Assembly: GCA_025936995.1 (NCBI GenBank)
Contig: JAICSH010000013.1
Coordinates: 1-48,176, forward strand
Direction of reading: 5' to 3'
From: Thermoleophilia bacterium
GTDB taxonomy: Bacteria; Actinomycetota; Thermoleophilia; Gaiellales; Gaiellaceae
DNA: 48,176 nt
Shown here: piece after piece, positions 40,814-48,176 of the stretch
Position numbering within the stretch: position 1 is the first letter of the stretch
How the letters are laid out: every line of letters starts with the position of its first letter
Program-made: the position numbers and the translations under genes
Notes under the pieces: generated by a model
The model's input: the letters and a program-made list of their open reading frames with translations, nothing else
Databases searched by the model: none
Told to the model about the DNA's origin: nothing

Positions 40814-42496
40814 GTGATCGCGAAGCACGACGTGCTCGTCGTCGGCGCCGGGTGCGCAGGCATGCGGGCAGCGATCGAGGCGTTCGACGCGGGCGCGGAC
40901 GTGGCGATGATCTCGAAGCTGCACCCGACCCGCTCACACTCCGGAGCGGCGGAGGGCGGCATCAACGCGGCGCTCGGCAACGCGGCCGAGGACAACGCCG
41001 AGATTCACGCCTACGACACCGTCAAGGGCTCCGACTACCTCGGCGACCAGGACGCGATCGAGGTCTTCGCCGAGGAGGCGCCCGGCGACATCATCCAGCT
41101 CGAGAACTGGGGCGCGTTCTTCTCCCGGCGCGAGGACGGCAAGCTCGCGCAGCGGCCGTTCGGCGCCGCCGGCTCGCCGCGCACCGTCTACGCCGCCGAC
41201 ATCACGGGCCACGTCCTGATCCAGGTGCTCTGGGAGCAGGTCTGCAAGCGCGACATCCCGGTCTACGAGGAGTTCTTCGCGTGGCAGCTCGTCGACCACG
41301 AGGACCGCTGCCAGGGCGTCATCTGCTGGGACCTCCTGCACGGGGGGCTGAAGACCGTCGGCGGCAAGACCGTCGTCCTCGCCACCGGCGGCGCGGGCCG
41401 GCAGTACCGCGTGACGACGAATGCGTACGCCTGCACCGGCGACGGCATGGCGATGGCCCTTCACGCCGGGCTTCCGCTCAAGGACATGGAGTTCATGCAG
41501 TTCCACCCGACGACGCTCTACCCGACCGGGATCCTGCTCACGGAGGGCTGCCGCGGCGAGGGCGCGTACCTCATCAACAAGGACGGCGAGCGCTTCATGA
41601 AGCACTACGCGCCGAACGCGCTCGAGCTCGCGTCGCGCGACGTCGTCTCGCGCTCCGAGCAGACGGAGATCGACGAGGGCCGCGGCATCGAGGGAAGCGT
41701 GCTCCTCGACATGCGCCACCTCGGCGCCGAGCGGATCATCGAGCGCCTGCCGGGCTCGCGCGAGCTCTCGATGACGTACGCAGGCGTCGACCCGATCTAC
41801 GACCCGGTGCCCGTACGGCCCGGAGCCCACTACCACATGGGCGGCATCGAGACCGACAACGACGGCGCGACGGAGATGACCGGTCTCTACGCCGCCGGCG
41901 AATGCGCCTGCGTCTCCATCCACGGCGCGAACCGGCTCGGCGGGAACTCCCTCATGGAGACGATCACCTTCGGCCGGCGGGCGGGTCGCTCCGCAGCGGA
42001 GTGGGCGCTCTCGCACACGACGGTCGAGGTTCCGGAGTCCGCCGAGCGCGACGCCGAGGCGCGGCTCCGCGAGCTGCTCGACCGCGAGGACGGCGAGCGG
42101 CCGTGGAAGATCCGCGAGGAGCTCGGCACCTCGATGCTCGAGAACTTCGCCGTCTTCCGCACCGAGGAGGGGATGACGAAACAGATCGAGATCATCGAGG
42201 GCCTGCGCGAGAGGTATCCCACCGTCTACGTCGAGGACAAGGGCGAGGTCTTCAACAGCGACCTGACGCAGGCGATCGAGCTCGGGAACATGCTCGACAC
42301 CGCGCTCTGCATGGTCACGGCCGGAGTCGTGCGCAAGGAGAGCCGCGGCGCCCACGCGCGGCCGCACGACTACCCGACTCGCGACGACGAGAACTTCCTC
42401 CACCACTCGATCACGCGTTGGAAGGACGGCGGCATCGAGCTCTCGAAGTCGGAGGTCCGCTTCACGAAGTGGGAGCCCCAGGAGAGGAAGTACTGA
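40814..42496 (+). CDS. sdhA: Succinate dehydrogenase flavoprotein subunit
   Basis: 560 residues. The FAD loop is VVGAGCAGMRAA; RSHSGAAEGGINAAL contains the His that binds FAD covalently; FMQFHPTTLYPTG is the substrate loop and GGIETDNDG leads to the capping region. Catalyses succinate to fumarate. The C-terminus HSITRWKDGGIELSKSEV is typical. The sdhB ATG overlaps this stop (TGATG). GTG 40814 was chosen from the short flavin-loop leader. Confidence 0.95.
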   Translation: MIAKHDVLVVGAGCAGMRAAIEAFDAGADVAMISKLHPTRSHSGAAEGGINAALGNAAEDNAEIHAYDTVKGSDYLGDQDAIEVFAEEAPGDIIQLENWGAFFSRREDGKLAQRPFGAAGSPRTVYAADITGHVLIQVLWEQVCKRDIPVYEEFFAWQLVDHEDRCQGVICWDLLHGGLKTVGGKTVVLATGGAGRQYRVTTNAYACTGDGMAMALHAGLPLKDMEFMQFHPTTLYPTGILLTEGCRGEGAYLINKDGERFMKHYAPNALELASRDVVSRSEQTEIDEGRGIEGSVLLDMRHLGAERIIERLPGSRELSMTYAGVDPIYDPVPVRPGAHYHMGGIETDNDGATEMTGLYAAGECACVSIHGANRLGGNSLMETITFGRRAGRSAAEWALSHTTVEVPESAERDAEARLRELLDREDGERPWKIREELGTSMLENFAVFRTEEGMTKQIEIIEGLRERYPTVYVEDKGEVFNSDLTQAIELGNMLDTALCMVTAGVVRKESRGAHARPHDYPTRDDENFLHHSITRWKDGGIELSKSEVRFTKWEPQERKY

Positions 42497-43644
42497 TGAA
42501 AGTCGGACTGAAGGTCTGGCGCTACGACTCCGTGAGCGGCGAGCGTGCGCTGCGCGAGTACGAGATCGACGCCCCCGAGGAGGCGACGCTCCTCGACTGC
42601 CTCGACATCGTCAAGGACCGCCACGACGGCTCGCTCGCGTACCGCAAGAGCTGCCGCATGATGATCTGCGGCTCGTGCGGGATGCGCATGGACGGCGCGG
42701 CCGTCCTCGCCTGCAAGACGCGGATGTACGACATCGCGCAGGAGGGCCGCGTCCCCGTCATCTCGGCCATGGGGAACCTGCCGATCGTGAAGGACCTCGT
42801 CGTTGACATGGATCCCTTCTGGAGCAAGTTCAAGGCGATGTGGCCCTGGCTCGAGCCCGGCTACGAGCGGCCGGACGACGGGCGTGAGTACCGGATCTCG
42901 CAGGAGCGGATGAACGTCGTCCACAAGGAGGCGCTCTGCATCAACTGCGGCTGCTGCGTCTCGGAGTGCAACGCGATGGAGTCGGATCCCGAGTTCCTCG
43001 GCCCGCAGGCGCTCGCGAAGGGCATGCGATTCGTCGGCGACCCGCGCGACTCGGCGACCGTGGAGCGGCTCGAGCGGTACAACCAGGAGCACGGCATCTG
43101 GGATTGCACGCGGTGCTACTTCTGCAACGAGCGCTGCCCGAAGGGCGTCGACCCGCGCGACGCGATCGCCAAGCTCGGCGCGGAGTCGATCCGGCTGGGC
43201 ATCGACCGCGACATGGGCGCGAAGCACGCGAAGTGGTTCGTCCGCTCCGCCGAGACGACAGGCTGGCTGCGCGAGGAGGAGCTGATCCCGAAGACGCAGG
43301 GCTACGTCTCCGCCATCAAGCAGCTCAAGTTCGGCGCCAGCCTCGCGCGGCACGGCAAGGTGCGGCCTGTTCCCATCCCGCACACGGCGAGGGACGTGGG
43401 GGAGGCGCGGAACCTGCGCAAGGTCGTCCGCGGACAGGACCGGCAGGGCGCGCTCGGGCACGTTCAGGGCGAGCGCGCGCTGGCGCGGCTCGCGCACGGG
43501 AACGCCGGGGAGTCGCTCGAGGAGATCTACGCTCGGCCGGGCGCCGCGCCCCGTCCCTTCCTTCCGGGCGAGGGGCAGGGCAGCCTCACGCAGGCGGACG
43601 TGACGCCGGGCAAGGAACCGACGAGGAAGCGAGGAGAGGCTTGA
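42496..43644 (+). CDS. sdhB: Succinate dehydrogenase iron-sulfur subunit with C-terminal extension
   Basis: 382 residues. The [2Fe-2S] ligands are C53, C58, C61 and C73, then two ferredoxin-like clusters: C148-C151-C154-C158 and C204-C207-C210-C214. That is the SdhB/FrdB arrangement. About 100-120 residues past the normal end form a basic, Arg/Gly-rich tail (around 285-382, with LARHGKVRPVPIPHT), which is uncommon. The next gene, a TTG-start CCG-domain subunit, overlaps by 4 bases. The complex thus has no SdhC/SdhD-type helices here. Confidence 0.92.
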   Translation: MKVGLKVWRYDSVSGERALREYEIDAPEEATLLDCLDIVKDRHDGSLAYRKSCRMMICGSCGMRMDGAAVLACKTRMYDIAQEGRVPVISAMGNLPIVKDLVVDMDPFWSKFKAMWPWLEPGYERPDDGREYRISQERMNVVHKEALCINCGCCVSECNAMESDPEFLGPQALAKGMRFVGDPRDSATVERLERYNQEHGIWDCTRCYFCNERCPKGVDPRDAIAKLGAESIRLGIDRDMGAKHAKWFVRSAETTGWLREEELIPKTQGYVSAIKQLKFGASLARHGKVRPVPIPHTARDVGEARNLRKVVRGQDRQGALGHVQGERALARLAHGNAGESLEEIYARPGAAPRPFLPGEGQGSLTQADVTPGKEPTRKRGEA

Positions 43645-44549
43645 GCACGACGGAACCGGTAGCGACGAAGCGCGTCGCCTACTACAAGGGCTGTCTCGCG
43701 TCCCTCTCGGCGAAGGAGCTCGACTCGTCGACGAAGGCGCTCGCGCCGCTGGTCGGTATGGAGCTCGTCGAGCTCGAGTCGGTCACGTGCTGCGGCGCCG
43801 GCGACATCCACGAGGCGGAGCCCGACTACTACCTCCACCTCAACGCGCGGATCCTGGCCTACGCCGAGGCGACGGGCTGCGACATGCTCCTGACGGTCTG
43901 CAACGTCTGCACGCTCAACCTGCGGCAGGCGAACTTCATGCTGCAGGGCGACTCCGAGCTCCTCGCCCGCGTCAACGAGAACCTCACGACGGTCGGCGTC
44001 CCGGCGTATTCGGGCAACGTCGACGTGCGCCATCTCCTCTGGGAGATCGCGGAGGGCGAGGGCTACGAGAAGCTCAAGGAGATCGCGCACCGCGGCCTCA
44101 AGGGGCTGAAGGTCGCGCCCTTCTACGGCTGCCAGATCCTGCGGCCGTCGAAGATCATGGGCTTCGAGGATCCCGACCGTCCGTGGTCGCTCGAGCGCAT
44201 CATCGAGGCGTGCGGCGGCGAGGCGATCGACTATCCGGCGAAGATCAAGTGCTGCGGCTTCCCGATCATCGCGGCGCGCGAGGAGACGGCGCTCGGCGAG
44301 GTCATCCAGCCGGTGGAGCAGGCGATCGAGGCCGGCGCCGACGTCATGGTCACGCCCTGCCCACTCTGTCACCTCTCGCTCGACGCGTGGCAGCAGAAGC
44401 TGGAAGCGTCCACCGGCCGAACGTTCAAGATGCCGATCCTCCATCTGGCGCAGCTCGTCGGAGTCGCGGCGGGGCTCGAGGAAGCGGAGCTGAAGTTCAA
44501 GCGCCACATCGTCGACCCGCGTCCGGCGCTCGAACGGCTAGAGGTCTGA
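43641..44549 (+). CDS. sdhE: CCG-domain (HdrB-like) subunit of a type E succinate dehydrogenase
   Basis: 302 residues with two cysteine-rich CCG blocks: KGCLAS...CCGAGD...CNVC and YGCQIL...CCGFPI...CPLC, the pattern seen in HdrB and in the SdhE subunit of type E SQR. In type E complexes this subunit replaces the usual SdhC/SdhD anchors and carries an additional cluster. The TTG start overlaps the sdhB stop as TTGA, and GAGGAGAGG lies just upstream. The name follows the type E nomenclature, not the SdhE assembly factor of proteobacteria. Confidence 0.82.
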   Translation: MSTTEPVATKRVAYYKGCLASLSAKELDSSTKALAPLVGMELVELESVTCCGAGDIHEAEPDYYLHLNARILAYAEATGCDMLLTVCNVCTLNLRQANFMLQGDSELLARVNENLTTVGVPAYSGNVDVRHLLWEIAEGEGYEKLKEIAHRGLKGLKVAPFYGCQILRPSKIMGFEDPDRPWSLERIIEACGGEAIDYPAKIKCCGFPIIAAREETALGEVIQPVEQAIEAGADVMVTPCPLCHLSLDAWQQKLEASTGRTFKMPILHLAQLVGVAAGLEEAELKFKRHIVDPRPALERLEV

Positions 44550-45355
44550 AGCGGCTCGGCGCCCTCGCCGGCGCGACGCTTGGTTGGGGCCTCCTCGAGG
44601 CCGGCTGGGTGCGGCTGCGGGAGCTGGAGCTCGAACTGCCCGGGCTGCCGCCCGAGCTGGACGGGCTGCGGATCGCGCACCTCTCGGACTTCCACTTCGG
44701 TGTTCCGTCGCCGGGGATCGGCGCGGCCTGGCAGGCGGCCGCCTGGGCGCGCGAGCGCCGGCCCGACCTCGTCGCGATCACGGGCGACCTCCTCACGCAT
44801 CCACGCGGCGAGCCGATGCTCCGGCAGCTGGTGCGGATCCTGCCGCGGCCGGCCGTCGCCGTGCTCGGAAACCACGACCTCGCGATCAGCCGAGACCCGC
44901 AGGCGCGTCCGTCGAATCTCCGTGAGCTCGAGCCCGCGACGCTGCTGCGCGACGAGGGGCGGATGCTCGAGCTCCGGGGCCGGTCCGTGTGGATCGCCGG
45001 AGCCGACGCGCGGCTGATCGTGCGCGGGCGGCCGAAGCTCGATCCGAACCGCCTCGCGCGCGAGGCCGACCTCTCGATCCTCCTCTGCCACTACCCACGC
45101 GTTCTCGACCGGCTCGAACCGGGCAAGTTCGACCTCGTGCTCGCCGGACACATGCACGACGGCCAGATCACGCTTCCGTACCCGGGCGGGAAGCTGCTGC
45201 TCGCGCATCCACGTGCGGCCTACACGCGCGGCGTCTACCGCGGCGCCGCGGCCGCGATGCACGTCTCCGCGGGCCTCGGCACGACGTTCGTACCGTTCCG
45301 GTTCGCGGCGCGGCCGGAGGCGACGGAGCTCGTGCTCAGGACAGCGGTACGCTGA
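44546..45355 (+). CDS. Calcineurin-like metallophosphoesterase with signal anchor
   Basis: About 269 residues. All metal sites are present: HLSDFHFG, TGDLL, LGNHD, CHYP and AGHMHDGQ. An N-terminal amphipathic/hydrophobic segment precedes the catalytic core. No ATG, GTG or TTG is in frame near the family start; a CTG at 44546 forms CTGA with the previous stop, mirroring other overlaps here. Otherwise a GTG at 44609 (21 residues in) is the nearest canonical start and would lose the N-terminal helix. Substrate could be a UDP-diacylglucosamine-like lipid or a cyclic nucleotide; not assigned. Confidence 0.85.
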   Translation: MKRLGALAGATLGWGLLEAGWVRLRELELELPGLPPELDGLRIAHLSDFHFGVPSPGIGAAWQAAAWARERRPDLVAITGDLLTHPRGEPMLRQLVRILPRPAVAVLGNHDLAISRDPQARPSNLRELEPATLLRDEGRMLELRGRSVWIAGADARLIVRGRPKLDPNRLAREADLSILLCHYPRVLDRLEPGKFDLVLAGHMHDGQITLPYPGGKLLLAHPRAAYTRGVYRGAAAAMHVSAGLGTTFVPFRFAARPEATELVLRTAVR

Positions 45356-45361
45356 TCCACG

Positions 45362-45664
45362 ATGGCCGGTCAGGCGTCGATCTCGACGGAGATCCTCGCG
45401 CGCTACGCCGCTGACGCGGCGCGGGAGGTCGACGGCGTGCGAGGACTCGCGGCAAGCCCGTTGCCGCGGCGACACGCGGTCCGGGTCTCGGGGGTCGACG
45501 GCGCCGTGCGGGTCGAGCTGCACGTCGTCACCGAGTGGCGCGCCTCCATCCCGGCGGTGGGACGGCGTGTCCAGGAGCGGGTTCGCGAGTACCTCCGCAA
45601 CATGGCCGACCTCGAACCGGCAGCCGTGGAGGTCGTCGTCGACGCCGTGGGGCCGGGCGCATGA
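45362..45664 (+). CDS. Asp23/Gls24-family envelope stress protein
   Basis: 100 residues. The Asp23 pattern is visible: an N-terminal SISTEILARYAADAAREVDGVRG, a central strand rich in Val (VRVELHVVTEW) and a final segment EPAAVEVVVDAV. Such proteins localise near the membrane in Gram-positives. ATG 45362 starts 6 bases after the phosphoesterase stop; the next gene overlaps by 4 bases. Confidence 0.72.
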   Translation: MAGQASISTEILARYAADAAREVDGVRGLAASPLPRRHAVRVSGVDGAVRVELHVVTEWRASIPAVGRRVQERVREYLRNMADLEPAAVEVVVDAVGPGA

Positions 45665-46278
45665 CGACGCGGATCTCCGGGCTCACGGGTGCGACGCTCG
45701 AGACGGCGCCGAGTGTCTGCCACGAATGCATCTGGTGGCAGACGCGGAACGGGCGCAGCGCCGACAAGAGCAAATGGATTCGCGACGCCGAGGAGGAGTG
45801 GGGCGCGTGGGGGACGGTCTACCACGACGACGACGGCCGGCTTCTCGGCTCGATGCAGTACGGGCCGGTGGATCTCTTCCCGCGGGCGCGCGAGCTGCCC
45901 GCCGGGCCTCCGAGCGAAGACGCGGTGCTCGTCACGTGCGCCTACCTCACGGACTCGTCGCGGCCGTGGGTGATGCAGTCGCTCTTTCTCACGGCGATCG
46001 GCGACGCACGCGACCGCGGCGCCCGGGCACTCGAGGCGTTCGCGTACCGCTACCCGGAAGGCGAGACTAACTTCGAGCGCTTCCACGTGCACCGGACGAT
46101 CTTCCCGACGGACTTCCTCGCCGACTTCGGCTTCCTGCCGGTGCGCGCGAAGGGACGCATCGAGCTCGCGCGGCTCGAGCTCGGCGGCCTGCAGCCGGTG
46201 GAGGAAGGGAAGCGCGAGCGGGTGCTCCAGGTCTTGCGCGAGGCGTTCCTGCCCGCGCCGGAGCCGCAGCAGCCGTAA
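45661..46278 (+). CDS. GNAT-like protein with an N-terminal CxxC site
   Basis: 205 residues. An N-terminal CHECIWWQ has a CxxC pair, followed by a strand GTVYHDDDGRLLGSMQYGP and a region LLVTCAYLTDSSRPWVMQSLFLTAIGDARDRG, which has the GNAT acetyl-CoA loop order although the pyrophosphate loop is degenerate. The C-terminal part with FADFGFLPVRAKGRIELARLEL matches GNAT ends. A redox or zinc role for the CxxC pair is unproven. It overlaps the Asp23-like gene by 4 bases. Confidence 0.65.
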   Translation: MTTRISGLTGATLETAPSVCHECIWWQTRNGRSADKSKWIRDAEEEWGAWGTVYHDDDGRLLGSMQYGPVDLFPRARELPAGPPSEDAVLVTCAYLTDSSRPWVMQSLFLTAIGDARDRGARALEAFAYRYPEGETNFERFHVHRTIFPTDFLADFGFLPVRAKGRIELARLELGGLQPVEEGKRERVLQVLREAFLPAPEPQQP

Positions 46279-46287
46279 CGCGCGGCC

Positions 46288-47244
46288 TTACGCCGTGGCG
46301 CGGGCGGGCTCGAGCAGGAGCTCGGCGATCTGGAGCGCGTTCAACGCGGCACCCTTGACGAGGTTGTCGCAGGCGAGGAAGAGGACGAGGCCGTTGCTCT
46401 CCGCCGCACGGTCCGTGCGGATCCGGCCGACGAGCACGTCCTCCGTCTTCGCTGCGGCGAGCGGGGTGGGCGTCTCGACGAGGCGCACGCCCGGAGCAGT
46501 AGCCAGAAGTTCCTCGGCCTGCCCGGGCGCCAGCGGCTCCTCGGTCTCGACCCAGACCGACTGCGCGTGCCCGACGAGGACCGGAACGCGCACGGTGGTG
46601 GCGCTGAGCGGTAGCTCGGGCAGCTCGAGGACCTTGCGCGACTCGGCGCGGATCTTCGCCTCCTCCTCGGTCTCGTCGCCGTCCCACGGCCAGTCGAACT
46701 CGAGGTCGTGCTCCTCGGAGGGCTCGTCACGCAGGCGCTCCATCCGCTGCGCGCCCGCGCCCGAGACGGCCTGGTAGGTCGAGAGCCGCACGCGCCGCAG
46801 GCCGGCCAAGTCGTGGAGTGGCTTGAGCACGCAGGTGAGCGGGATCGTGGAGCAGTTCGGGTTGGCGACGACGTGCGTCGTCTCGAGCGCGTCGCGCGCC
46901 CGGTCGCCGTTCACCTCGGGCACGACGAGCGGGTAGCCGTCCTCGAGCCGGTACGCGCTCGACTTGTCCACGACGAGCGCCCCGCCCTCGACCGCGTGCG
47001 GGACGAGCTCGCGCGACGCGCCCGTGCCGCAGGAGAAGAGGACGAGGTCGAGCCCGCCCGCGGCGAGCGCTTCGGGCGTCGCCTCCTCGACGGCGACGCC
47101 GCCGTCGAGCTCGCGACCGGCAGAGCGAGCCGAGGCGAAGGCGCGAACATTCCCGTAGCCGCGTTCGCGCAAGAGGCGGAGCGTCACGGTTCCGACCGCG
47201 CCGGTCGCGCCGACGACGCCGATCCGCGCGTCCCTCGAGCTCAC
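46288..47244 (-). CDS. asd: Aspartate-semialdehyde dehydrogenase
   Basis: 318 residues. Rossmann loop VVGATGAVG, phosphate loop FASARSAG, the nucleophile Cys in [11 protein letters not shown], and [12 protein letters not shown]. It reduces aspartyl phosphate to aspartate semialdehyde, feeding Lys, Met, Thr and diaminopimelate synthesis. The GTG overlaps the lysC stop as GTGA, so the two form an operon, in usual actinobacterial order (lysC before asd). Confidence 0.93.
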   Translation of the reverse strand: MSSRDARIGVVGATGAVGTVTLRLLRERGYGNVRAFASARSAGRELDGGVAVEEATPEALAAGGLDLVLFSCGTGASRELVPHAVEGGALVVDKSSAYRLEDGYPLVVPEVNGDRARDALETTHVVANPNCSTIPLTCVLKPLHDLAGLRRVRLSTYQAVSGAGAQRMERLRDEPSEEHDLEFDWPWDGDETEEEAKIRAESRKVLELPELPLSATTVRVPVLVGHAQSVWVETEEPLAPGQAEELLATAPGVRLVETPTPLAAAKTEDVLVGRIRTDRAAESNGLVLFLACDNLVKGAALNALQIAELLLEPARATA

Positions 47245-48176
47245 GCCGCTCCGAGGTCGAAGGCGTCGTGCAGCGCAGCGACCGCCCTGGGCACGTCCTC
47301 GGTGCGGACATGGCAGGCGATCTTGATCGGCGACGTGGAGATGACCTCGGGCGCGACGCCGATCTCTCCGAGCGTCGCGAACGCTTGCGCCGCGATGCCC
47401 GGATGGCTCTTCATCCCGGCGCCGACGAGGCTCACCTTGCCGAGGTCGTCGCGCATCGACCACTCGACGTCGAGCTCGGCGAGCAGCTCCTCGCACACCC
47501 GGCGATCCTCGAGCGGGGCGCTGAAGACGATCTCGTCGCTCGACACCTGGAGGATCGTGTCGACGTTGACGTTCGCGGCGGCGAGCCGCTCGAAGAGGCC
47601 CGCCGCGCCGATGTGCCGGACGCGATAGAGGGGCTCGCAGTCGGTGTGGGCGACGCCGCTGATGATCGCCTTCTCGAGCACCGGATCCTCCTCGTCGACG
47701 ATCCACGTTCCCTCGACCTCGGAGAACGTCGACCGCACCTGGAGACGCACGTCGTGGTTGCGCGCGAACTCGACCGAGCGTAGCTGGAGCACCTTCGCGC
47801 CGCTCGCCGCGAGCTCGAGCATCTCCTCGTACGTCACGGCCCGCAGGCGGCGCGCGTTCGGTACGAGTCGCGGGTCGGCCGTGAAGACTCCCTCGACGTC
47901 GGTGTACATCTCGCACGCGCCCGCGCCGAGCGCCGCCGCGAGCGCGACCGCGGTCAGGTTCGAGCCGCCGCGGCCGAGCGTCGTCACGTCGTGTGAGTCG
48001 GCCGAGACGCCCTGGAAGCCGGCGACGAGCACGATCTTGCCCGCGTCGAGCGCGTCGTTGATCCGCGTGGCGCGCACCTCGGCGATCTTCGCCTTGCCGT
48101 GGACGGTGTCGGTGACGATCCCGGCCTGGGAGCCCGTGAGCGAGATCGCCTCGTGGCCGAGATCGTGGACGGCCAT
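47241..48176 (-). CDS. lysC: Aspartate kinase, C-terminal part (partial)
   Basis: 311 residues remain; the gene runs beyond the window end, so the N-terminal third is missing. The kinase part has SLTGSQAGI and [20 protein letters not shown] followed by [15 protein letters not shown]; the C-terminal half has two ACT domains for Lys/Thr feedback ([14 protein letters not shown] and [18 protein letters not shown]). The substrate motif GRGGSD is GRGGSN here, an Asp-to-Asn change; a sequencing error is possible but the codon is unambiguous. It stops at TGA 47241-47243. Confidence 0.92.
   Translation of the reverse strand: MAVHDLGHEAISLTGSQAGIVTDTVHGKAKIAEVRATRINDALDAGKIVLVAGFQGVSADSHDVTTLGRGGSNLTAVALAAALGAGACEMYTDVEGVFTADPRLVPNARRLRAVTYEEMLELAASGAKVLQLRSVEFARNHDVRLQVRSTFSEVEGTWIVDEEDPVLEKAIISGVAHTDCEPLYRVRHIGAAGLFERLAAANVNVDTILQVSSDEIVFSAPLEDRRVCEELLAELDVEWSMRDDLGKVSLVGAGMKSHPGIAAQAFATLGEIGVAPEVISTSPIKIACHVRTEDVPRAVAALHDAFDLGAA

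Noticed and set aside
40814-44549. Fumarate reductase or thiol:fumarate reductase instead of succinate dehydrogenase
   Set aside because: The subunit set can also be read as TfrA/TfrB, but other TCA-cycle genes in the window make an SDH role more likely; direction cannot be excluded.
1-48176. CRISPR array
   Set aside because: No regularly spaced identical repeats of 24-40 bases with unique spacers are seen, and no cas genes.

Overview
The window is high-GC, gene-dense DNA from an actinobacterium-like chromosome, with 54 protein genes called (two cut by the window ends), one tRNA gene and no gene-free stretch over about 220 bases. The order carD-ispD-ispF-cysS-rlmB, the SigH-type sigma factor, the acyl-CoA carboxylase with a small epsilon-like protein, and very frequent GTG/TTG starts with 4-base start/stop overlaps point to Actinomycetota. 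Gene content and motif style suggest a deep-branching, probably uncultured Thermoleophilia-type lineage; this is inference, as no rRNA is present to settle it.

Layout. 1-2516: tail of carD, then isoprenoid genes ispD and ispF with a small HAD protein between them, and a GNAT protein. 2513-7201: a small membrane protein, mutY, a secreted beta-propeller protein, a small unknown, an SDR and a DRG/Obg-like GTPase with a TGS domain. 7340-11622: translation block with an unusually short glutamyl-tRNA synthetase homologue, cysS, rlmB, a YacP-like NYN nuclease, a SigH-type sigma factor and tRNA-Thr(TGT). 11624-18535: single-domain response regulator, Cys/Met PLP enzyme, MFS exporter, acyl-CoA carboxylase beta chain, GntR/YtrA regulator, a palindrome-rich intergenic region, a membrane GGDEF/HD-GYP protein and a 33-residue membrane peptide. 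18686-24980: NlpC/P60 protein, accE-like small protein, zinc-ribbon miniprotein, pgsA, acyl-CoA carboxylase alpha chain (biotin carboxylase plus BCCP), an ABC-2 exporter and a secreted repeat protein.

25043-36583 is rich in central metabolism: sucC and sucD with a methyltransferase inserted between them, mdh and icd. Among these lie a 1002-residue cyclase/AAA/TPR regulator, an aminotransferase, a LapA-like protein, a PDZ-Lon secreted protease, an SDR lacking the usual catalytic Tyr/Lys, and an orphan queF. 36622-40789: PLP decarboxylase, HEAT-like protein, a membrane zinc-ribbon miniprotein, and two Xer-type tyrosine recombinases flanking acylphosphatase. 40814-44549: sdhA, sdhB and an HdrB-like CCG-domain subunit, suggesting a type E (non-classical) succinate:quinone oxidoreductase. 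44546-48176: metallophosphoesterase, Asp23-like protein, a CxxC-containing acyltransferase-like protein, asd and the C-terminal part of lysC.

No CRISPR array, insertion sequence, prophage or classical biosynthetic cluster is visible. The most unusual signals are the miniaturised GluRS homologue with altered active-site motifs, the type E SDH with a long SdhB tail, the methyltransferase inside sucCD, repeated use of one CTAG tetranucleotide as the stop codon on both strands of convergent gene pairs, a run of five palindromes at 16323-16446, and several small genes (33-59 codons) easily missed by gene callers.
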